Source of the DNA: Cognataquiflexum aquatile
GTDB taxonomy: Bacteria; Bacteroidota; Bacteroidia; Cytophagales; Cyclobacteriaceae
Reading direction: 5' to 3'
Length of the DNA: 64,000 bases
Assembly (NCBI RefSeq): GCF_003316845.1
Contig: NZ_QMIK01000005.1
Coordinates: 343,832-407,831, forward strand
Positions 49,835 to 60,874 of this stretch are shown piece by piece. Under the pieces are notes generated by a model. That model was not told the origin of the DNA, did not search any database, and saw only the letters and a program-made list of their open reading frames with translations. Within the stretch, counting starts at the first letter, position 1, and every line of letters starts with the position of its first letter. The position numbers and the translations under genes were made by a program.

Positions 49835-52420
49835 TTACTTCACATCTTCAAGGGTATTGTTGATGACCAATTTCAAGTGGTCTTTGTGGGCCTTTGAGGA
49901 AATATTCCCTGAGGAATTGCTGACTTTGGTTTTGACATAATTCAGGTTATACAATGCGGCTGATTTGGCAAAGTTGTTATACCTGTTGCTCTGAGGACCG
50001 GTAAGCATCCCTTTCAAGGTATTGACATATTCAATCTGCAGGTTTTGTCTGAAAGTGTTGACATTGCCATTGATGTCCGCATCGAAGATTGCTTTTGTCA
50101 AATCATTCATGTAGGTAGCCATGTTGTATTCATTGCCATACAATTCTGAATCTACCATTCTTTGCAAAGTATTGGGATGTGTCATGTGGGCCAAGACGCT
50201 TCTTTGGGAATTCAAGACCTGTTGGTGGATTTTTGGATCTTCCGGTCCACCAAAGAAGTTGAATCCTCTTCTTTGTCTCGCAAGGTAATTGATCAGGTCT
50301 TCAGGGATCTGGTAGGCATTTGGGGCCAACATGTACTTGCTGATGGCATCCAAGGCTCTTTTCTGATCCTTAACGCTTACAGGGGTGAAAGGCTGCGTAG
50401 CTCCGTCCTGACCTGCCATCGCTCGGTCCACATATACTCCACCGATATACCTTGACATTACGCCTCCCGCGGTGGTATAGGTTCCCATCAATACACCATA
50501 TGCCTGAGTCAATTCTTCGTACGATTGACCATCGGTTGAATATTTCTCTTTGATCCCTTCCATGAGTTTTTTGGAAGTTTCCATCATGTGGATCGAATAG
50601 CCAATCTGGTCATTGGAAAGGTCACCTACCATCACCCTTGGGTCGATTGCTTTGCCCGGAGCTCTCATGTCATCTGCATCATTGCCAAAAGTCAGTTCGG
50701 GCCTCGTAGAAAGTGCCAAAATCGCGTCCAACTCGGCTTGGGATTTGACAGCAGTATAGCCAGCCTGGATTGCCCAAACATCGTAAGGCCCGACTGTTGT
50801 GGAGAAATAATGCCCTTGTGTGCTCTTGTCCGGAGAAAGATTGATTGCCAGGTAATCCATCACAGATCCTGAAAGTGCTTTTCCTTCGATGGTATTCTTG
50901 TCAGCCAATTCTTTTGGGGAAAAAAGCTGGGAAGCTTTCATGTTATGGTTCAAACCAAGAGTATGTCCGACCTCATGCATCAGCAATTCGGCCATGGCTT
51001 CTTTTTTCATGCCTTCCATTTCCAAGTCAGAAGCTCCATGTGCTCTCAGGAAAGCCTGACCAAACATCATGTTGTTTTGAAGATGTGCACCTACAAAACA
51101 GAAATGAGGTTGTTTGCTATGGTTAAGTCCATTTTCCAGGGCCGCTTCCTCGCCAAACAGTTTGTCGTACATCACCCTATTGGTATGGTACACAAATTCC
51201 AACATGATATCCGCGCCTAAAATCTGGCCTGTTCTAGGATTGACAAAGCTAGGTCCATAACCACCAAAGGGAGGATTTGGAGAGCTTGTCCATCTCAATA
51301 CATTGTATCGGATATCTCCGGCATCCCAATCTGCATCATCCGGCTGGATTTTGACCTGAACGGCATTTTTGAATCCGGCTTTCTCAAAAGCTTTGTTCCA
51401 TTCCAATACTGCATCCATGATTGTTCCTCTCCATTCCATCGGAGTGGAATTTTCTATCCAAAATACAATAGGCTCGACAGGTTCAGAAATGGCAGCACTT
51501 GGATCTTTCTTTCTCAGATCCCATCTGTGAATCAAATCTCTGAAAGGAGTGGCGCTGGCAGAGGTCATGTCAGTCACTTCTGTGGTGAAATAACCCACTC
51601 TCGGATCGTCGAATCTCGGCTCGTAGCCATTGTCAGGTAATTCAATCAAGCTATGGAAAACCTTGATACTCACATTCCTTCCGTCAGTGACTGCAGAAGA
51701 TCCTCCATTCAGAACAGAGGGATTGTTGTACACATATTCTACCGCGAGGTCAGTGTTTTTCTCATAACTTCTGATGGCGAGGACTTTTGTTTTTTCACTG
51801 TCAAGATTGCCTAACCTGAATGCCATTGGCGATTCACCAGGGAAAGGTGGGTTTTTGATCTGCGAAAAAGTTTCTTTCAAAAAGAGGTTATCTGCCTTGA
51901 TGAGAATTGTTCCTTTTTCAGCGTCTTCAGCTTCGATTTTGGCACTTGCCATGATACCTGGACTGATGTTGGCATCGGCAGATCGGCTCAGGGGATTTTC
52001 AGGATCGAAATAATGGGAGACGTTTTGTTTGACAAATTCCACCCTGTTGAAATAGCGTACAATCTTGAAAATGTTGTTTTCTCCATAAGCACCTCTAAAG
52101 GTTCCGGCATCAGTGACACCATCCCCGATCTGGGCAAAATAAATAAACTCCTTGCCTAATTGGTCTTTGGCTACTTCCATTTTCAATTCACCGCTCACAG
52201 TGTCTTGGTAGAATGTGAATAGGCCTTCAAACTTATGATTGCCTTTGGTAAGATCAGCAATGGTTTTTTTCTCAGGCTTTTTTTCAGGTGCCGGGGCTGT
52301 GGCTACAGGAGAGTCGGATTTTTTCTTCTTTTTCTGTGCCAAGGCCTCATTCATTGGCATTGTCACAGACACCATCACAATCGCCATTGCGATGAATAAA
52401 TTTTTTTTCAGTTTAAACAT
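49835..52420 (-). CDS. Exported zinc-dependent metalloprotease (DUF5117/DUF4953 type)
   Basis: An 861-residue secreted protein. The ATG at 52420 begins a signal peptide ending EALAQ, followed by a Lys-run linker. The catalytic site is MHEVGHTLGLNHNMKAS, an HExxHxxGxxH metzincin-type zinc motif near residue 490. The N-terminal portion matches the DUF5117 region (KGNHKFEGLFTFYQDTVSGEL). Homologues are common in Bacteroidota and Gemmatimonadota and may degrade extracellular protein. It is monocistronic. Confidence 0.9.
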   Translation of the reverse strand: MFKLKKNLFIAMAIVMVSVTMPMNEALAQKKKKKSDSPVATAPAPEKKPEKKTIADLTKGNHKFEGLFTFYQDTVSGELKMEVAKDQLGKEFIYFAQIGDGVTDAGTFRGAYGENNIFKIVRYFNRVEFVKQNVSHYFDPENPLSRSADANISPGIMASAKIEAEDAEKGTILIKADNLFLKETFSQIKNPPFPGESPMAFRLGNLDSEKTKVLAIRSYEKNTDLAVEYVYNNPSVLNGGSSAVTDGRNVSIKVFHSLIELPDNGYEPRFDDPRVGYFTTEVTDMTSASATPFRDLIHRWDLRKKDPSAAISEPVEPIVFWIENSTPMEWRGTIMDAVLEWNKAFEKAGFKNAVQVKIQPDDADWDAGDIRYNVLRWTSSPNPPFGGYGPSFVNPRTGQILGADIMLEFVYHTNRVMYDKLFGEEAALENGLNHSKQPHFCFVGAHLQNNMMFGQAFLRAHGASDLEMEGMKKEAMAELLMHEVGHTLGLNHNMKASQLFSPKELADKNTIEGKALSGSVMDYLAINLSPDKSTQGHYFSTTVGPYDVWAIQAGYTAVKSQAELDAILALSTRPELTFGNDADDMRAPGKAIDPRVMVGDLSNDQIGYSIHMMETSKKLMEGIKEKYSTDGQSYEELTQAYGVLMGTYTTAGGVMSRYIGGVYVDRAMAGQDGATQPFTPVSVKDQKRALDAISKYMLAPNAYQIPEDLINYLARQRRGFNFFGGPEDPKIHQQVLNSQRSVLAHMTHPNTLQRMVDSELYGNEYNMATYMNDLTKAIFDADINGNVNTFRQNLQIEYVNTLKGMLTGPQSNRYNNFAKSAALYNLNYVKTKVSNSSGNISSKAHKDHLKLVINNTLEDVK

Positions 52421-52552
52421 AAGGTTCTCAATAATTAGGTGGTAGAAATAGTTATTTGGGTCCGGAAAATAATAGGTGGAAATGTACAAATTCTTTTGAA
52501 GTCCTTAAAATTACGGGAGTTGCCCAATAGAAATTAAGAATAATTAACAGAA

Positions 52553-52583
52553 AAATCCCTGTCAATTTCATCGACAGGGATTT
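52553..52583 (-). terminator. Terminator of the BNR-repeat protein gene
   Basis: AAATCCCTGTC and GACAGGGATTT pair around 9 nt. On the minus strand it is followed by TTTTCTG. It lies 19 nt past the stop at 52602. Confidence 0.8.
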
Positions 52584-52601
52584 GGGATTGAAATCTGATT
52601 T

Positions 52602-55600
52602 CTACTTCTTCTCTATCTCCGCTTTCAATTCCTCGATATTCAAAACTTTGGAAATCTGTGTTTTTTCAATTTCCCTGAATTTTGTCAATTGGATATTGAT
52701 CAGGTTGGTGATTTCGGCCCGCACTTCTTCGGCGCCATCGGTCGGTCGGTAATCTCCCGTTCCCGCCACAGAATTCAAATGTGCCAACTTATTGTTTAAC
52801 CTGATCGGGAAGTTCAATGGATCCTGACCGCTTTGGTTTTGGGTTTGATACAATTCTTTTTCTATATCCGAAATGGCCTTTACAATCGGATCTATCCTTC
52901 TTTTCTTTTTGGGATCTTTTTCAACCAATGCATTTAACTCATCTCTGTATTTCCTGATGATGATGATTGTTTCATGGGTTTCGGTCAGCTTATCCCTGAC
53001 ATTCAGGAGAAAATCATATTGTGCCAATAAATCTTCCTGCGTGGATTCGTATCTCGGATCCGCCAAAACTTTGAAAGACTGTTCTTCGGCTTTGCCATCG
53101 ACAAGCAACCTTACAATATATTCTCCAGGAACAACCTTAGGTCCACTTAGCGGGCCTGACCACATGATCATTCCTTCAAAACTTTTTGCATCGGGAATAC
53201 GCAGATTCCAATTGAATTCATTCGAGCCTGTTTTGTACTTCAAAGTATCTTTTTCGATTCCTTTGGAAGAAAATTCTCTGAGAAGATTTCTCTTGTTGTC
53301 ATAAAACTCAATCCTTAACTCTTCTTTGGGTTCGTCTTTCAGGTGATAATAAACCAAGACTCCGCCGGCCCTATTGGTTCCTGCAGTTTTTGACTCCCTT
53401 TTTACACCGTCCATTCTGTAAGAATCCTGAGGTTTGAAAAGGTGAAATGGTTTTGCTCCAATTTGATCAGACATTTGATGCAGGACAGTCAGGTCATCCA
53501 CAATCCAAAAACTCCGGCCTTGGGTGGCGGCGATCAAATTGTTGTCCTTGATAGTCAAGTCTGTGATAGGAACAATAGGAAGATTGAGCTGAAAAGGTTT
53601 CCAATCAGCACCATCATTGAAGGAAATGTACATTCCTGTTTCGGTTCCGGCATAAAGAATTCCTTTTTTGGAAGGGTCAGCCCTTACCACACGGGTAAAA
53701 TGCTGTCCGTCTATGCCATTGGTGATTTTGGTCCAGGTTTTTCCGTAATCTGAGGTCTTGTACAGATACGGTGCAAAATCACCGTTTTTATAGCCTGTTG
53801 CTGCAAAATATAATCCCCCTTCCTCAAAAGGATGGCCTTCTGTGCTATTGATTTGGATCCATTCAGGAAGGCCTTGGGGGGTTACATTTTCCCAGGTTTT
53901 GCCATTGTCTTTGGACACATGGACCAATCCATCATCTGAACCTGCCCAAAGCACCCCTTTTTTCAAAGGAGATTCTGTTGCGGTGAATATAGTGCTGTAA
54001 TATTCCACAGAGGTATTATCCTTTGTAATCGGTCCACCTGAAGGTCCTAATTTCTCTTTTGCATTTCTTGTCAAATCCGGGCTGAAAGTCTCCCAAGATT
54101 GCCCGCCGTCTGTTGATCTGTGAAATTGATTGGAGGTCGTGTAAAGGACTTTTGGATCATGCGGAGAAAAGAAAATTGGGAAGTTCCATTGAAAGCGGTA
54201 CTTCATATCTTCTGCGCCATGCCCCATCGGATTGTTTGGGTACACATTTACTGTCCTGGAGGTTTTTTTCTTATGGTTTTCTCTGGTCAAATATCCCCCA
54301 TACGACCCTCCGTATACAATGTCGCTATCATTTGGATCAGGTGCTATCCAACCACTTTCCCCACCAGCTGTAGGTTCCCAGTCATCTTCAGTAATCCCTC
54401 TTCCATCATTTCGGTGGCTGATACGCAGCGTGGAATTATCCTGTTGGGCACCATATATTCTGTAGGGAAAATGGTTGTCCGTAGTTACCCTGTAGAATTG
54501 GGAAGTCGGTTGATTCATATAAGTCGTCCAAGAAGCTCCTCCATCGAAAGAAACCTGTGCCCCGCCGTCATCGGCGATGATCATTCTTTGGTTATCCTTT
54601 GGATCAATCCACAGGTCATGGTGGTCCCCGTGAGGGGCATCATAATTTTTGAATGTCTTGCCTCCATCGGTAGATTTATGGTAATCGACATTCAGGACAT
54701 ACACTGTGCTGTCACTTTGCGTATCGGCATAAAGTCTGGTGTAGTACCAGGCTCTTTGTCTGAGGTTTCTATCTTCATTGGTTTTTTCCCAGGTTTCCCC
54801 TCCGTCATCTGACCTGAACAATCCTCCTTTTAGGTTTTCGACCATTGCCCAGATACGGTTTGGATTGACCGGTGAAATGGTGACTCCGATGATTCCCAAC
54901 GTACCTTCAGGCAGTCCCTTATTGGCGGAAATTTCGGTCCAATTTTCACCCCCATCCATACTCTTGAATATTTTGGATCCGGGTCCGCCACTTTCCAGAC
55001 TATAAGGCGTTCTTTTCAATTCCCAGGTTGTAGCAAACATGATATCCGGATTTTTTGGATCCAATACCAAATCCACAGCTCCAGATGTTGGGTTTACAAA
55101 TAGTTTTCTATTCCATGTTTTTCCTCCATCAATGGATTTGTAGACACCTCTTATCTCTGTTGGTTTGAATATGTCACCCATCACTGCAGCAATGACAATA
55201 TCCGGATTGGTAGGATGGATTCTGATTCGAGATACAAAGCGGGATTCTTCCAAACCTAGACTTGTCCAGGTCTTCCCTGCATCGGTACTTTTCCAAAAGC
55301 CATAACCATAGGACACATTACCCCTGACGGTCTTTTCTCCCCCGCCGACATAAATGATGTTGGGATCGGAATCTGCCACTGCAACAGCGCCGACAGACCC
55401 ACCAAAATACCCATCTGAAATATTACCCCAAGTTTTACCTCCGTCGGTAGTTTTCCATACCCCACCCCCGGTAGAACCAAAATAAAAGGTGTTTCTTTCA
55501 GAGATTACCCCTGCCACTGCAGCTGACCGTCCACCTCGGTGGGGTCCGATATTCCGCCATTGGATGGCTTCATAGATTTTTTCATCATAGGATTGGGCAC

Positions 55601-55670
55601 TGATCTCTGCGCTGAAAGAGAAAGTAAAAAGGAGTAGGAATGCCCAAATCCATCGTATCGATTTATTCAT
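52602..55670 (-). CDS. Exported BNR/sortilin-like beta-propeller protein
   Basis: A 1022-residue protein with a signal peptide (about residues 1-25). The first 700 residues are packed with BNR/Asp-box repeats, S/T-x-D-x-G-x-T/S-W, such as TTDGGKTWGN, STDAGKTWTS, SIDGGKTWNR, SDDGGETWEK and STDGGQSWET. These form one or two multi-bladed propellers like sortilin/VPS10 domains. A helical C-terminal part has DKLTETHETIIIIRKYRDELN. Annotation pipelines often call it glycosyl hydrolase, but no catalytic residues are evident. Confidence 0.88.
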   Translation of the reverse strand: MNKSIRWIWAFLLLFTFSFSAEISAQSYDEKIYEAIQWRNIGPHRGGRSAAVAGVISERNTFYFGSTGGGVWKTTDGGKTWGNISDGYFGGSVGAVAVADSDPNIIYVGGGEKTVRGNVSYGYGFWKSTDAGKTWTSLGLEESRFVSRIRIHPTNPDIVIAAVMGDIFKPTEIRGVYKSIDGGKTWNRKLFVNPTSGAVDLVLDPKNPDIMFATTWELKRTPYSLESGGPGSKIFKSMDGGENWTEISANKGLPEGTLGIIGVTISPVNPNRIWAMVENLKGGLFRSDDGGETWEKTNEDRNLRQRAWYYTRLYADTQSDSTVYVLNVDYHKSTDGGKTFKNYDAPHGDHHDLWIDPKDNQRMIIADDGGAQVSFDGGASWTTYMNQPTSQFYRVTTDNHFPYRIYGAQQDNSTLRISHRNDGRGITEDDWEPTAGGESGWIAPDPNDSDIVYGGSYGGYLTRENHKKKTSRTVNVYPNNPMGHGAEDMKYRFQWNFPIFFSPHDPKVLYTTSNQFHRSTDGGQSWETFSPDLTRNAKEKLGPSGGPITKDNTSVEYYSTIFTATESPLKKGVLWAGSDDGLVHVSKDNGKTWENVTPQGLPEWIQINSTEGHPFEEGGLYFAATGYKNGDFAPYLYKTSDYGKTWTKITNGIDGQHFTRVVRADPSKKGILYAGTETGMYISFNDGADWKPFQLNLPIVPITDLTIKDNNLIAATQGRSFWIVDDLTVLHQMSDQIGAKPFHLFKPQDSYRMDGVKRESKTAGTNRAGGVLVYYHLKDEPKEELRIEFYDNKRNLLREFSSKGIEKDTLKYKTGSNEFNWNLRIPDAKSFEGMIMWSGPLSGPKVVPGEYIVRLLVDGKAEEQSFKVLADPRYESTQEDLLAQYDFLLNVRDKLTETHETIIIIRKYRDELNALVEKDPKKKRRIDPIVKAISDIEKELYQTQNQSGQDPLNFPIRLNNKLAHLNSVAGTGDYRPTDGAEEVRAEITNLINIQLTKFREIEKTQISKVLNIEELKAEIEKK

Positions 55671-55762
55671 TTTTAGAAGGTTGGTTAAGTGTGACGGAAT
55701 TTAATTCTTAAAAAGAGATAATTTTATAAAAAGTGATTTCTGGCAAATATTTGGTCTAAAAC

Positions 55763-55793
55763 AAAAAAGGCTTCTCCGTTTGGAGAAGCCTTT
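55763..55793 (-). terminator. Terminator of the rplU-rpmA operon
   Basis: AAAGGCTTCTCC and GGAGAAGCCTTT pair perfectly around GTTT. On the minus strand a T6 run follows. It starts 23 nt past the rpmA stop. Confidence 0.9.
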
Positions 55794-55815
55794 CAAATGC
55801 TTGGGAAAATAATTG

Positions 55816-56076
55816 TTATGCTTCAGCAGGAAGAACGTTGACGTAAGATTTACCGTCAAACTTCCTTCTAAATTCAACTTTTCCTGGTACAAGTGCAAAC
55901 AAAGTATGGTCTTTGCCGATACCTACGTTTTCACCAGGATGGTGCTTTGTACCTCTTTGTCTGATAATGATGTTTCCGGCAATTACTGCCTCACCACCAA
56001 ATTTCTTCACACCAAGTCTTTTGCTGTGTGATTCTCTACCGTTTCTGGAACTACCGACGCCTTTCTTGTGAGCCAT
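55816..56076 (-). CDS. rpmA: 50S ribosomal protein L27
   Basis: An 86-residue protein starting [22 protein letters not shown], with [29 protein letters not shown], the standard L27 sequence. L27 sits near the peptidyl transferase centre. There is no N-terminal propeptide as found in Firmicutes. It follows rplU by 32 nt. Confidence 0.97.
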   Translation of the reverse strand: MAHKKGVGSSRNGRESHSKRLGVKKFGGEAVIAGNIIIRQRGTKHHPGENVGIGKDHTLFALVPGKVEFRRKFDGKSYVNVLPAEA

Positions 56077-56108
56077 GATTTTATACGTTTAGGACTTCTT
56101 GCGAAATC

Positions 56109-56420
56109 TTATAATGAAATGCTTTCAATCAATACTTTTGTAAAGTCTTGTCTATGACCATTTTTCTTCTTGTAACCTTTTCTCCTCTTCTTTTTGAAGA
56201 CGATTACTTTGTTACCTTTTACATGATCAAGAATTTTTCCTGATACCATGGCCCCTGCAATAGTGGGTGCCCCAATTGATACGATACCATCGGCCTCTGC
56301 CAATAATACCTGATCAAATTCCACGGAAGCGCCAGCTTCGCCCTGCAACAATGGTGCATAAACGTGCTGATCTTTAGTTACTTTGAACTGCTTTCCTGCG
56401 ATGTTGACAATTGCGTACAT
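56109..56420 (-). CDS. rplU: 50S ribosomal protein L21
   Basis: A 103-residue protein: MYAIVNIAGKQFKVTKDQ, VEFDQVLLAEADG, GKILDHVKGNKVIVFKKKRRKGYKKKNGHRQ. This is the usual L21 sequence with its basic rRNA-binding stretch. It leads the conserved rplU-rpmA pair and has a TAnnTTTG box 35 nt upstream. Confidence 0.97.
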   Translation of the reverse strand: MYAIVNIAGKQFKVTKDQHVYAPLLQGEAGASVEFDQVLLAEADGIVSIGAPTIAGAMVSGKILDHVKGNKVIVFKKKRRKGYKKKNGHRQDFTKVLIESISL

Positions 56421-56454
56421 AGAATGATTTTAATGTCTTTAGGAAATTGAGGTG

Positions 56455-56462
56455 CAAATATA
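56455..56462 (-). promoter_or_regulatory. Candidate -7 box of the rplU promoter
   Basis: TATATTTG on the minus strand matches TAnnTTTG exactly, 35 nt before the rplU start. No clear -33 TTG is visible. Confidence 0.5.
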
Positions 56463-56808
56463 ATTACTCTTTCATTAAGAAAAAAGCATCACTGCGAATT
56501 CCATTGCATTATCTTATCTCTATTGAAGTCAAAAACCAACCACCGTGTATTAAGTATGGGACAATATTTGAAAGATTAGCCTTATTTTCATTTATACAAT
56601 ATTATTTTGACTTTTATTCAAAAACCTTCTTAAAAATAGGTCGAAAAAAAATTTTTGTAGACATCAAAAAAAGTTTTGATGCCTCATACAGCAATTTTAA
56701 ATTAAAGTCATGATTTATATTAATGTATATATATGTTTGATTTAAAGTGTTTTATATATTTTTTGAATATAATTCAAAAAACGAAATAATTAGACGTTCT
56801 TGCGGTTT
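56463..56808. other. AT-rich gap between rplU and nrdB
   Basis: This region is very AT-rich, with runs such as ATGTATATATATG. An 88-codon frame at 56447-56713 overlaps the rplU promoter and has a composition that looks random. No RNA gene or repeat was recognised. Confidence 0.5.
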
Positions 56809-56816
56809 TATTTTTG
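56809..56816 (+). promoter_or_regulatory. Candidate -7 box of the nrdBA promoter
   Basis: TATTTTTG, an exact TAnnTTTG, would give a leader of about 120 nt. In the leader AAGGCT and AGCCTT (about 56840-56864) pair around 13 nt and are followed by TTCTTCC, an attenuator-like hairpin. The -33 box is poor. Confidence 0.35.
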
Positions 56817-56945
56817 GAAATTCTTCATCATATTTGTTGAAGGCTGTTCCAAAAAAATAGCCTTTTCTTCCCAGCAGTATTTAGGAGTTTAATATAGCCT
56901 TCTCTCTCCTTTTAAAGAAGACTAAATCCAAAACATTTAAGAGTA

Positions 56946-57926
56946 ATGCAACATTTTGAACCAATTCTCCAAGAGAACAAAAACCGCTTCGTTTTATTTC
57001 CCATCCAGCATGACGACATCTGGCAATACTATAAAAAGGCAGAGGCCAGTTTTTGGACAGCCGAAGAGATTGACCTGAGTCAAGATTTAAAAGACTGGAA
57101 AAACCTGAATGACGGAGAAAGACATTTTATATCACACGTCTTGGCTTTTTTTGCTGCAAGCGACGGGATAGTAAATGAAAACCTAGCTGAGCACTTTGTT
57201 GCTGAGGTTCAATATACTGAAGCCAAGTTTTTCTATGGTTTCCAGATAGCAATGGAGAATATCCACTCTGAGACCTACAGCTTATTGATCGATACATATA
57301 TCAAAGACAATGTTGAAAGAGACAGGTTACTCAATGCCATCGAGCATATTGATTGCGTCAGAAAGAAAGCTGATTGGGCATTGAGATGGATCGACAACGG
57401 AAACTTCCAGGAAAGACTGATTGCTTTTGCTGCCGTAGAGGGTATATTTTTCTCAGGTTCTTTTTGTTCCATCTTTTGGATGAAAAAAAGAGGTTTGATG
57501 CCTGGGCTAACCTTTTCCAATGAATTGATTTCAAGAGATGAGGGTTTGCACTGTGATTTTGCATGCCATCTATATACCCAACACGTGGTCAATCATCTTC
57601 CTAAAGAAACTGTAACAAGAATAATTGAGGATGCTGTAAATATTGAAAAAGAGTTTGTCACAGATGCATTGCCAGTCAAATTGATCGGAATGAATGCCGA
57701 TTTGATGTGCCAATACATTGAATTTGTCGCGGATAGACTTCTTGTTGAACTGGGCTGTGCGAAAGTATGGAACAGTACCAATCCATTTGACTTTATGGAC
57801 ATGATTTCCCTTCAGGGAAAAACCAATTTCTTTGAAAAAAGAGTTGGCGATTACCAAAAGGCTGGGGTGATGAAGTCCAAAGAACTGGTCGAATCCCCTA
57901 AGTTCTCCATCGGAGAAGATTTCTAA
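56946..57926 (+). CDS. nrdB: Ribonucleotide reductase small subunit
   Basis: A 326-residue di-iron protein of class I. Ligand blocks: [12 protein letters not shown] (first acidic ligand), [21 protein letters not shown] (Glu and His ligands), [12 protein letters not shown] (Glu and His ligands). The radical Tyr is expected in the YGFQ..E region. It supplies the radical for the large subunit in making deoxynucleotides. nrdA follows after 33 nt. Confidence 0.95.
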   Translation: MQHFEPILQENKNRFVLFPIQHDDIWQYYKKAEASFWTAEEIDLSQDLKDWKNLNDGERHFISHVLAFFAASDGIVNENLAEHFVAEVQYTEAKFFYGFQIAMENIHSETYSLLIDTYIKDNVERDRLLNAIEHIDCVRKKADWALRWIDNGNFQERLIAFAAVEGIFFSGSFCSIFWMKKRGLMPGLTFSNELISRDEGLHCDFACHLYTQHVVNHLPKETVTRIIEDAVNIEKEFVTDALPVKLIGMNADLMCQYIEFVADRLLVELGCAKVWNSTNPFDFMDMISLQGKTNFFEKRVGDYQKAGVMKSKELVESPKFSIGEDF

Positions 57927-57959
57927 AATAATTTCACCACCAACCCAAATCCATTTGTC

Positions 57960-60365
57960 ATGTTAGTAATAAAAAGAGATGGCCGTCGCGAATCTGTACG
58001 GTTCGACAAAATAACCGCTAGAATTGAAAACCTTTGCTATGGTTTGGATATCAATTATATCCACCCAATCGAAGTAGCAAAAAAGGTGATAGACGGCCTT
58101 TATGACGGAGTGACAACAACAGAGCTAGATAATCTAGCTGCGGAAGTAGCTGCATCGTTGACCGTAAAGCACCCTGATTATGCGATTTTGGCAGCAAGGA
58201 TAGCCATTTCCAACCTGCAAAAAACCACCTCCCAGTCATTTTCAAATACGATGAAAAGACTGTACACCTATGTCAATCCGAAGACAGGTGAAAATGCGGC
58301 ATTGATCGCTCCTGATGTATATGGAGTGGTTAAAAACCATGCTGCTAAGCTTGATGAGGCGATTGATTACAACAGGGATTTTGACTACGATTATTTTGGA
58401 TTCAAAACTTTGGAAAAAAGTTATTTGATCCGGTTGGATAATAAAGTTGTAGAGAGACCACAGCATATGCTGATGAGGGTAGCAGTCGGTATACATAAGG
58501 AAGATGTGGAAGCTGCTATTGAAACTTACCACTTGCTTTCCCAAAAGTGGTTTACACATGCCACTCCGACCCTTTTCAATGCAGGTACGCCAAAACCACA
58601 GCTTTCTTCCTGTTTCCTATTGACAATGAAGGATGATAGCATTGACGGAATCTATGATACCTTAAAGCAATGTGCAAAAATATCCCAATCGGCGGGAGGT
58701 ATTGGACTTTCTATCCATAACGTCAGAGCAAAAGGAAGCTACATAAGAGGGACTAATGGCGTTTCAAACGGAATCGTACCTATGCTTAGAAACTTTGACA
58801 TGACCGCAAGGTATGTGGATCAGGGTGGGGGTAAAAGAAAAGGTAGTTTCGCTATTTATCTTGAACCATGGCATGCAGATGTAAAAGATTTCTTGGAATT
58901 GAAAAGAAATCATGGCAAGGAGGAAATGAGAGCGAGAGATCTTTTCTATGCCATGTGGATACCGGATCTTTTCATGAGAAGAGTGGAAGAGAATGAAGAT
59001 TGGTCTCTTTTCTGTCCAAACGAGGCTCCAGGATTGGCAGACTGCCATAGCGAAGAGTTTGAAAGACTCTATGAAAAATATGAAAGAGAAGGACGGGCAA
59101 GGGAAGTGGTAAAAGCCCAAGAGCTTTGGTTTGAAATTTTGGAATCCCAAATAGAAACAGGTACTCCGTACATGTTGTATAAGGATTCTGCCAACAAAAA
59201 ATCAAATCAACAAAATCTTGGGACAATCAAATCCTCGAATCTTTGTACGGAAATCCTAGAATTTACTTCTCCTGATGAAGTAGCAGTATGTAATCTAGCT
59301 TCCATTGCACTTCCTAAATTTGTGACAACCGGACCTGACGGGAAGAAATTCTTTGACCATCAGAAGCTGTATGAAATCACAAAAGTTGCCACCAGAAACC
59401 TGAATAAAGTAATTGATGTCAATTATTATCCGGTAGAAGAGGCAAAGAGATCCAACTTCCGACATAGACCTATCGGGCTTGGTGTACAAGGGTTGGCTGA
59501 TGCTTTTATTATGTTGAGAATGCCTTTTGAATCCGCAGAAGCAAAAGGTCTGAATGAAGACATTTTCGAAACCATTTACTTTGCAGCCATGGAAACTTCT
59601 ATGGAATTGGCGAAAGTCCATGGCCCTTATGAAACCTATGAAGGATCACCTGCATCCAAAGGCATATTCCAGTTCGATATGTGGGGAGTAACTCCAAAAT
59701 CAGGCAGATGGCAATGGGATTCCCTTAAGGAGCAAGTCGTGAAGCATGGTGTTAGGAATTCCTTATTAGTAGCTCCTATGCCTACTGCTTCCACCTCCCA
59801 AATCTTGGGTAACAACGAATGTTTTGAACCATATACCTCCAATGTGTATACCAGAAGAACGCTTTCTGGTGAATTTATCATTGCAAACAAACACTTGATG
59901 AAGGATCTCATCAGCCTTGGTCTTTGGAATGAAAATATGAAAAACAGGTTGATTGCAGCCAATGGATCTGTTCAGAAGCTTCCCGGAGTGCCACAAAACA
60001 TCAAGGACCTGTATAAGACAGTTTGGGAAATTTCTCAAAAAATCATCATTGACATGGCTGCAGACAGAGGGGCATATATCTGTCAATCGCAGAGTATGAA
60101 TGTTTTCATGCAAGATCCAAACTTCGGTAAATTAACCTCTATGCACTTCTATGCATGGAAGAAAGGTCTAAAGACAGGAATGTACTATTTGAGGTCTCAG
60201 GCAGCTACTGCAGCGATCCAATTTACAGTTGACAAAGGCGCATTGGAACCTGAAAAGACTGTTATCGCATCGACTCCTACTATGGATTTGACCAAAGGGC
60301 AAAAACAGGGAGCAATAGCTTGTTCCCTTGACAATCCTGATGAGTGTGAAATGTGCGGAAGTTAA
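57960..60365 (+). CDS. nrdA: Ribonucleotide reductase large subunit (class I alpha)
   Basis: An 801-residue enzyme. An N-terminal ATP-cone ([20 protein letters not shown]) binds the activity effector. [26 protein letters not shown] holds an active-site Cys, [29 protein letters not shown] the catalytic Cys/Glu region, and [22 protein letters not shown] the substrate-binding loop. The Cys pair CEMCGS at the extreme C-terminus shuttles electrons from thioredoxin. A terminator follows at 60399. Confidence 0.95.
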   Translation: MLVIKRDGRRESVRFDKITARIENLCYGLDINYIHPIEVAKKVIDGLYDGVTTTELDNLAAEVAASLTVKHPDYAILAARIAISNLQKTTSQSFSNTMKRLYTYVNPKTGENAALIAPDVYGVVKNHAAKLDEAIDYNRDFDYDYFGFKTLEKSYLIRLDNKVVERPQHMLMRVAVGIHKEDVEAAIETYHLLSQKWFTHATPTLFNAGTPKPQLSSCFLLTMKDDSIDGIYDTLKQCAKISQSAGGIGLSIHNVRAKGSYIRGTNGVSNGIVPMLRNFDMTARYVDQGGGKRKGSFAIYLEPWHADVKDFLELKRNHGKEEMRARDLFYAMWIPDLFMRRVEENEDWSLFCPNEAPGLADCHSEEFERLYEKYEREGRAREVVKAQELWFEILESQIETGTPYMLYKDSANKKSNQQNLGTIKSSNLCTEILEFTSPDEVAVCNLASIALPKFVTTGPDGKKFFDHQKLYEITKVATRNLNKVIDVNYYPVEEAKRSNFRHRPIGLGVQGLADAFIMLRMPFESAEAKGLNEDIFETIYFAAMETSMELAKVHGPYETYEGSPASKGIFQFDMWGVTPKSGRWQWDSLKEQVVKHGVRNSLLVAPMPTASTSQILGNNECFEPYTSNVYTRRTLSGEFIIANKHLMKDLISLGLWNENMKNRLIAANGSVQKLPGVPQNIKDLYKTVWEISQKIIIDMAADRGAYICQSQSMNVFMQDPNFGKLTSMHFYAWKKGLKTGMYYLRSQAATAAIQFTVDKGALEPEKTVIASTPTMDLTKGQKQGAIACSLDNPDECEMCGS

Positions 60366-60398
60366 CAGCTGAAAATTTAGAGTAATTTATACCAATCC

Positions 60399-60430
60399 AA
60401 AAGCGTCTGAAATTATCAGGCGCTTTTTTG
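60399..60430 (+). terminator. Terminator of nrdBA
   Basis: AAGCGTCTGA and TCAGGCGCTT pair (one G-T) around AATTA, followed by T6. It lies 34 nt past the nrdA stop. Confidence 0.85.
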
Positions 60431-60719
60431 TTCCTTAAGAATAAAAACCCGCATTACCCATCTTTTGCAATACTTGGTCTCTTTATGGTTCATCCTTAAG
60501 AGATGAATAGCTCAATCCCTTGAAAAATTACTCCAGCTAACTCCTTTGACATTTGTTGCAACAAATCAGTACTATCCCTCTGTTGGAGTTGAAAAATGAA
60601 TTCAATTTAAGGAGGTTGTCTCATATAGCCGAAAAGCCCAATCCCTTCCCTCCTTGTCCCCTTTGTTACTATGTTGTTCAGAAAAATACTGTGGTCTGTA
60701 AGATTGGTCTGTCCTAAAC
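60431..60719. other. Gap between nrdA and the rRNA operon, no gene seen
   Basis: About 290 bases without a convincing frame, RNA gene or repeat. It lies between two convergent units, and only their terminators at each edge are recognisable. Confidence 0.5.
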
Positions 60720-60754
60720 GCAAAAAGACCCTCAGGTATGAACTGAGGGTCTGG
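60720..60754 (-). terminator. Terminator of the rRNA operon
   Basis: AGACCCTCAG and CTGAGGGTCT pair perfectly around GTATGAA. On the minus strand a T5 run follows. It ends the rRNA transcript 7 nt after 5S. Confidence 0.9.
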
Positions 60755-60760
60755 ATAATG

Positions 60761-60868
60761 TGGCGGCGGCCTACTCTCCCGGGTGTAACCCCAGTACCAT
60801 CGGCGCTGCAGGGCTTAACTTCTCTGTTCGGGATGGGAAGAGGTGGGACCCCTGCGCTGGGCCGCCTA
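60761..60868 (-). rRNA. rrf: 5S ribosomal RNA
   Basis: On the minus strand the sequence has the 5S core features CCATCCCGAACAGAGAAGTTAAGC and CGCCGATGGTACTG, with complementary ends GGCGGCC / GGCCGCC. The ends are estimated to within a few bases. It is the last gene of the rRNA operon, downstream of 23S. Confidence 0.93.
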
Positions 60869-60874
60869 AATCTT

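Noticed and set aside
56447..56713. 88-codon frame between rplU and nrdB
   Set aside because: It overlaps the rplU promoter, is extremely AT-rich and has no recognised similarity.
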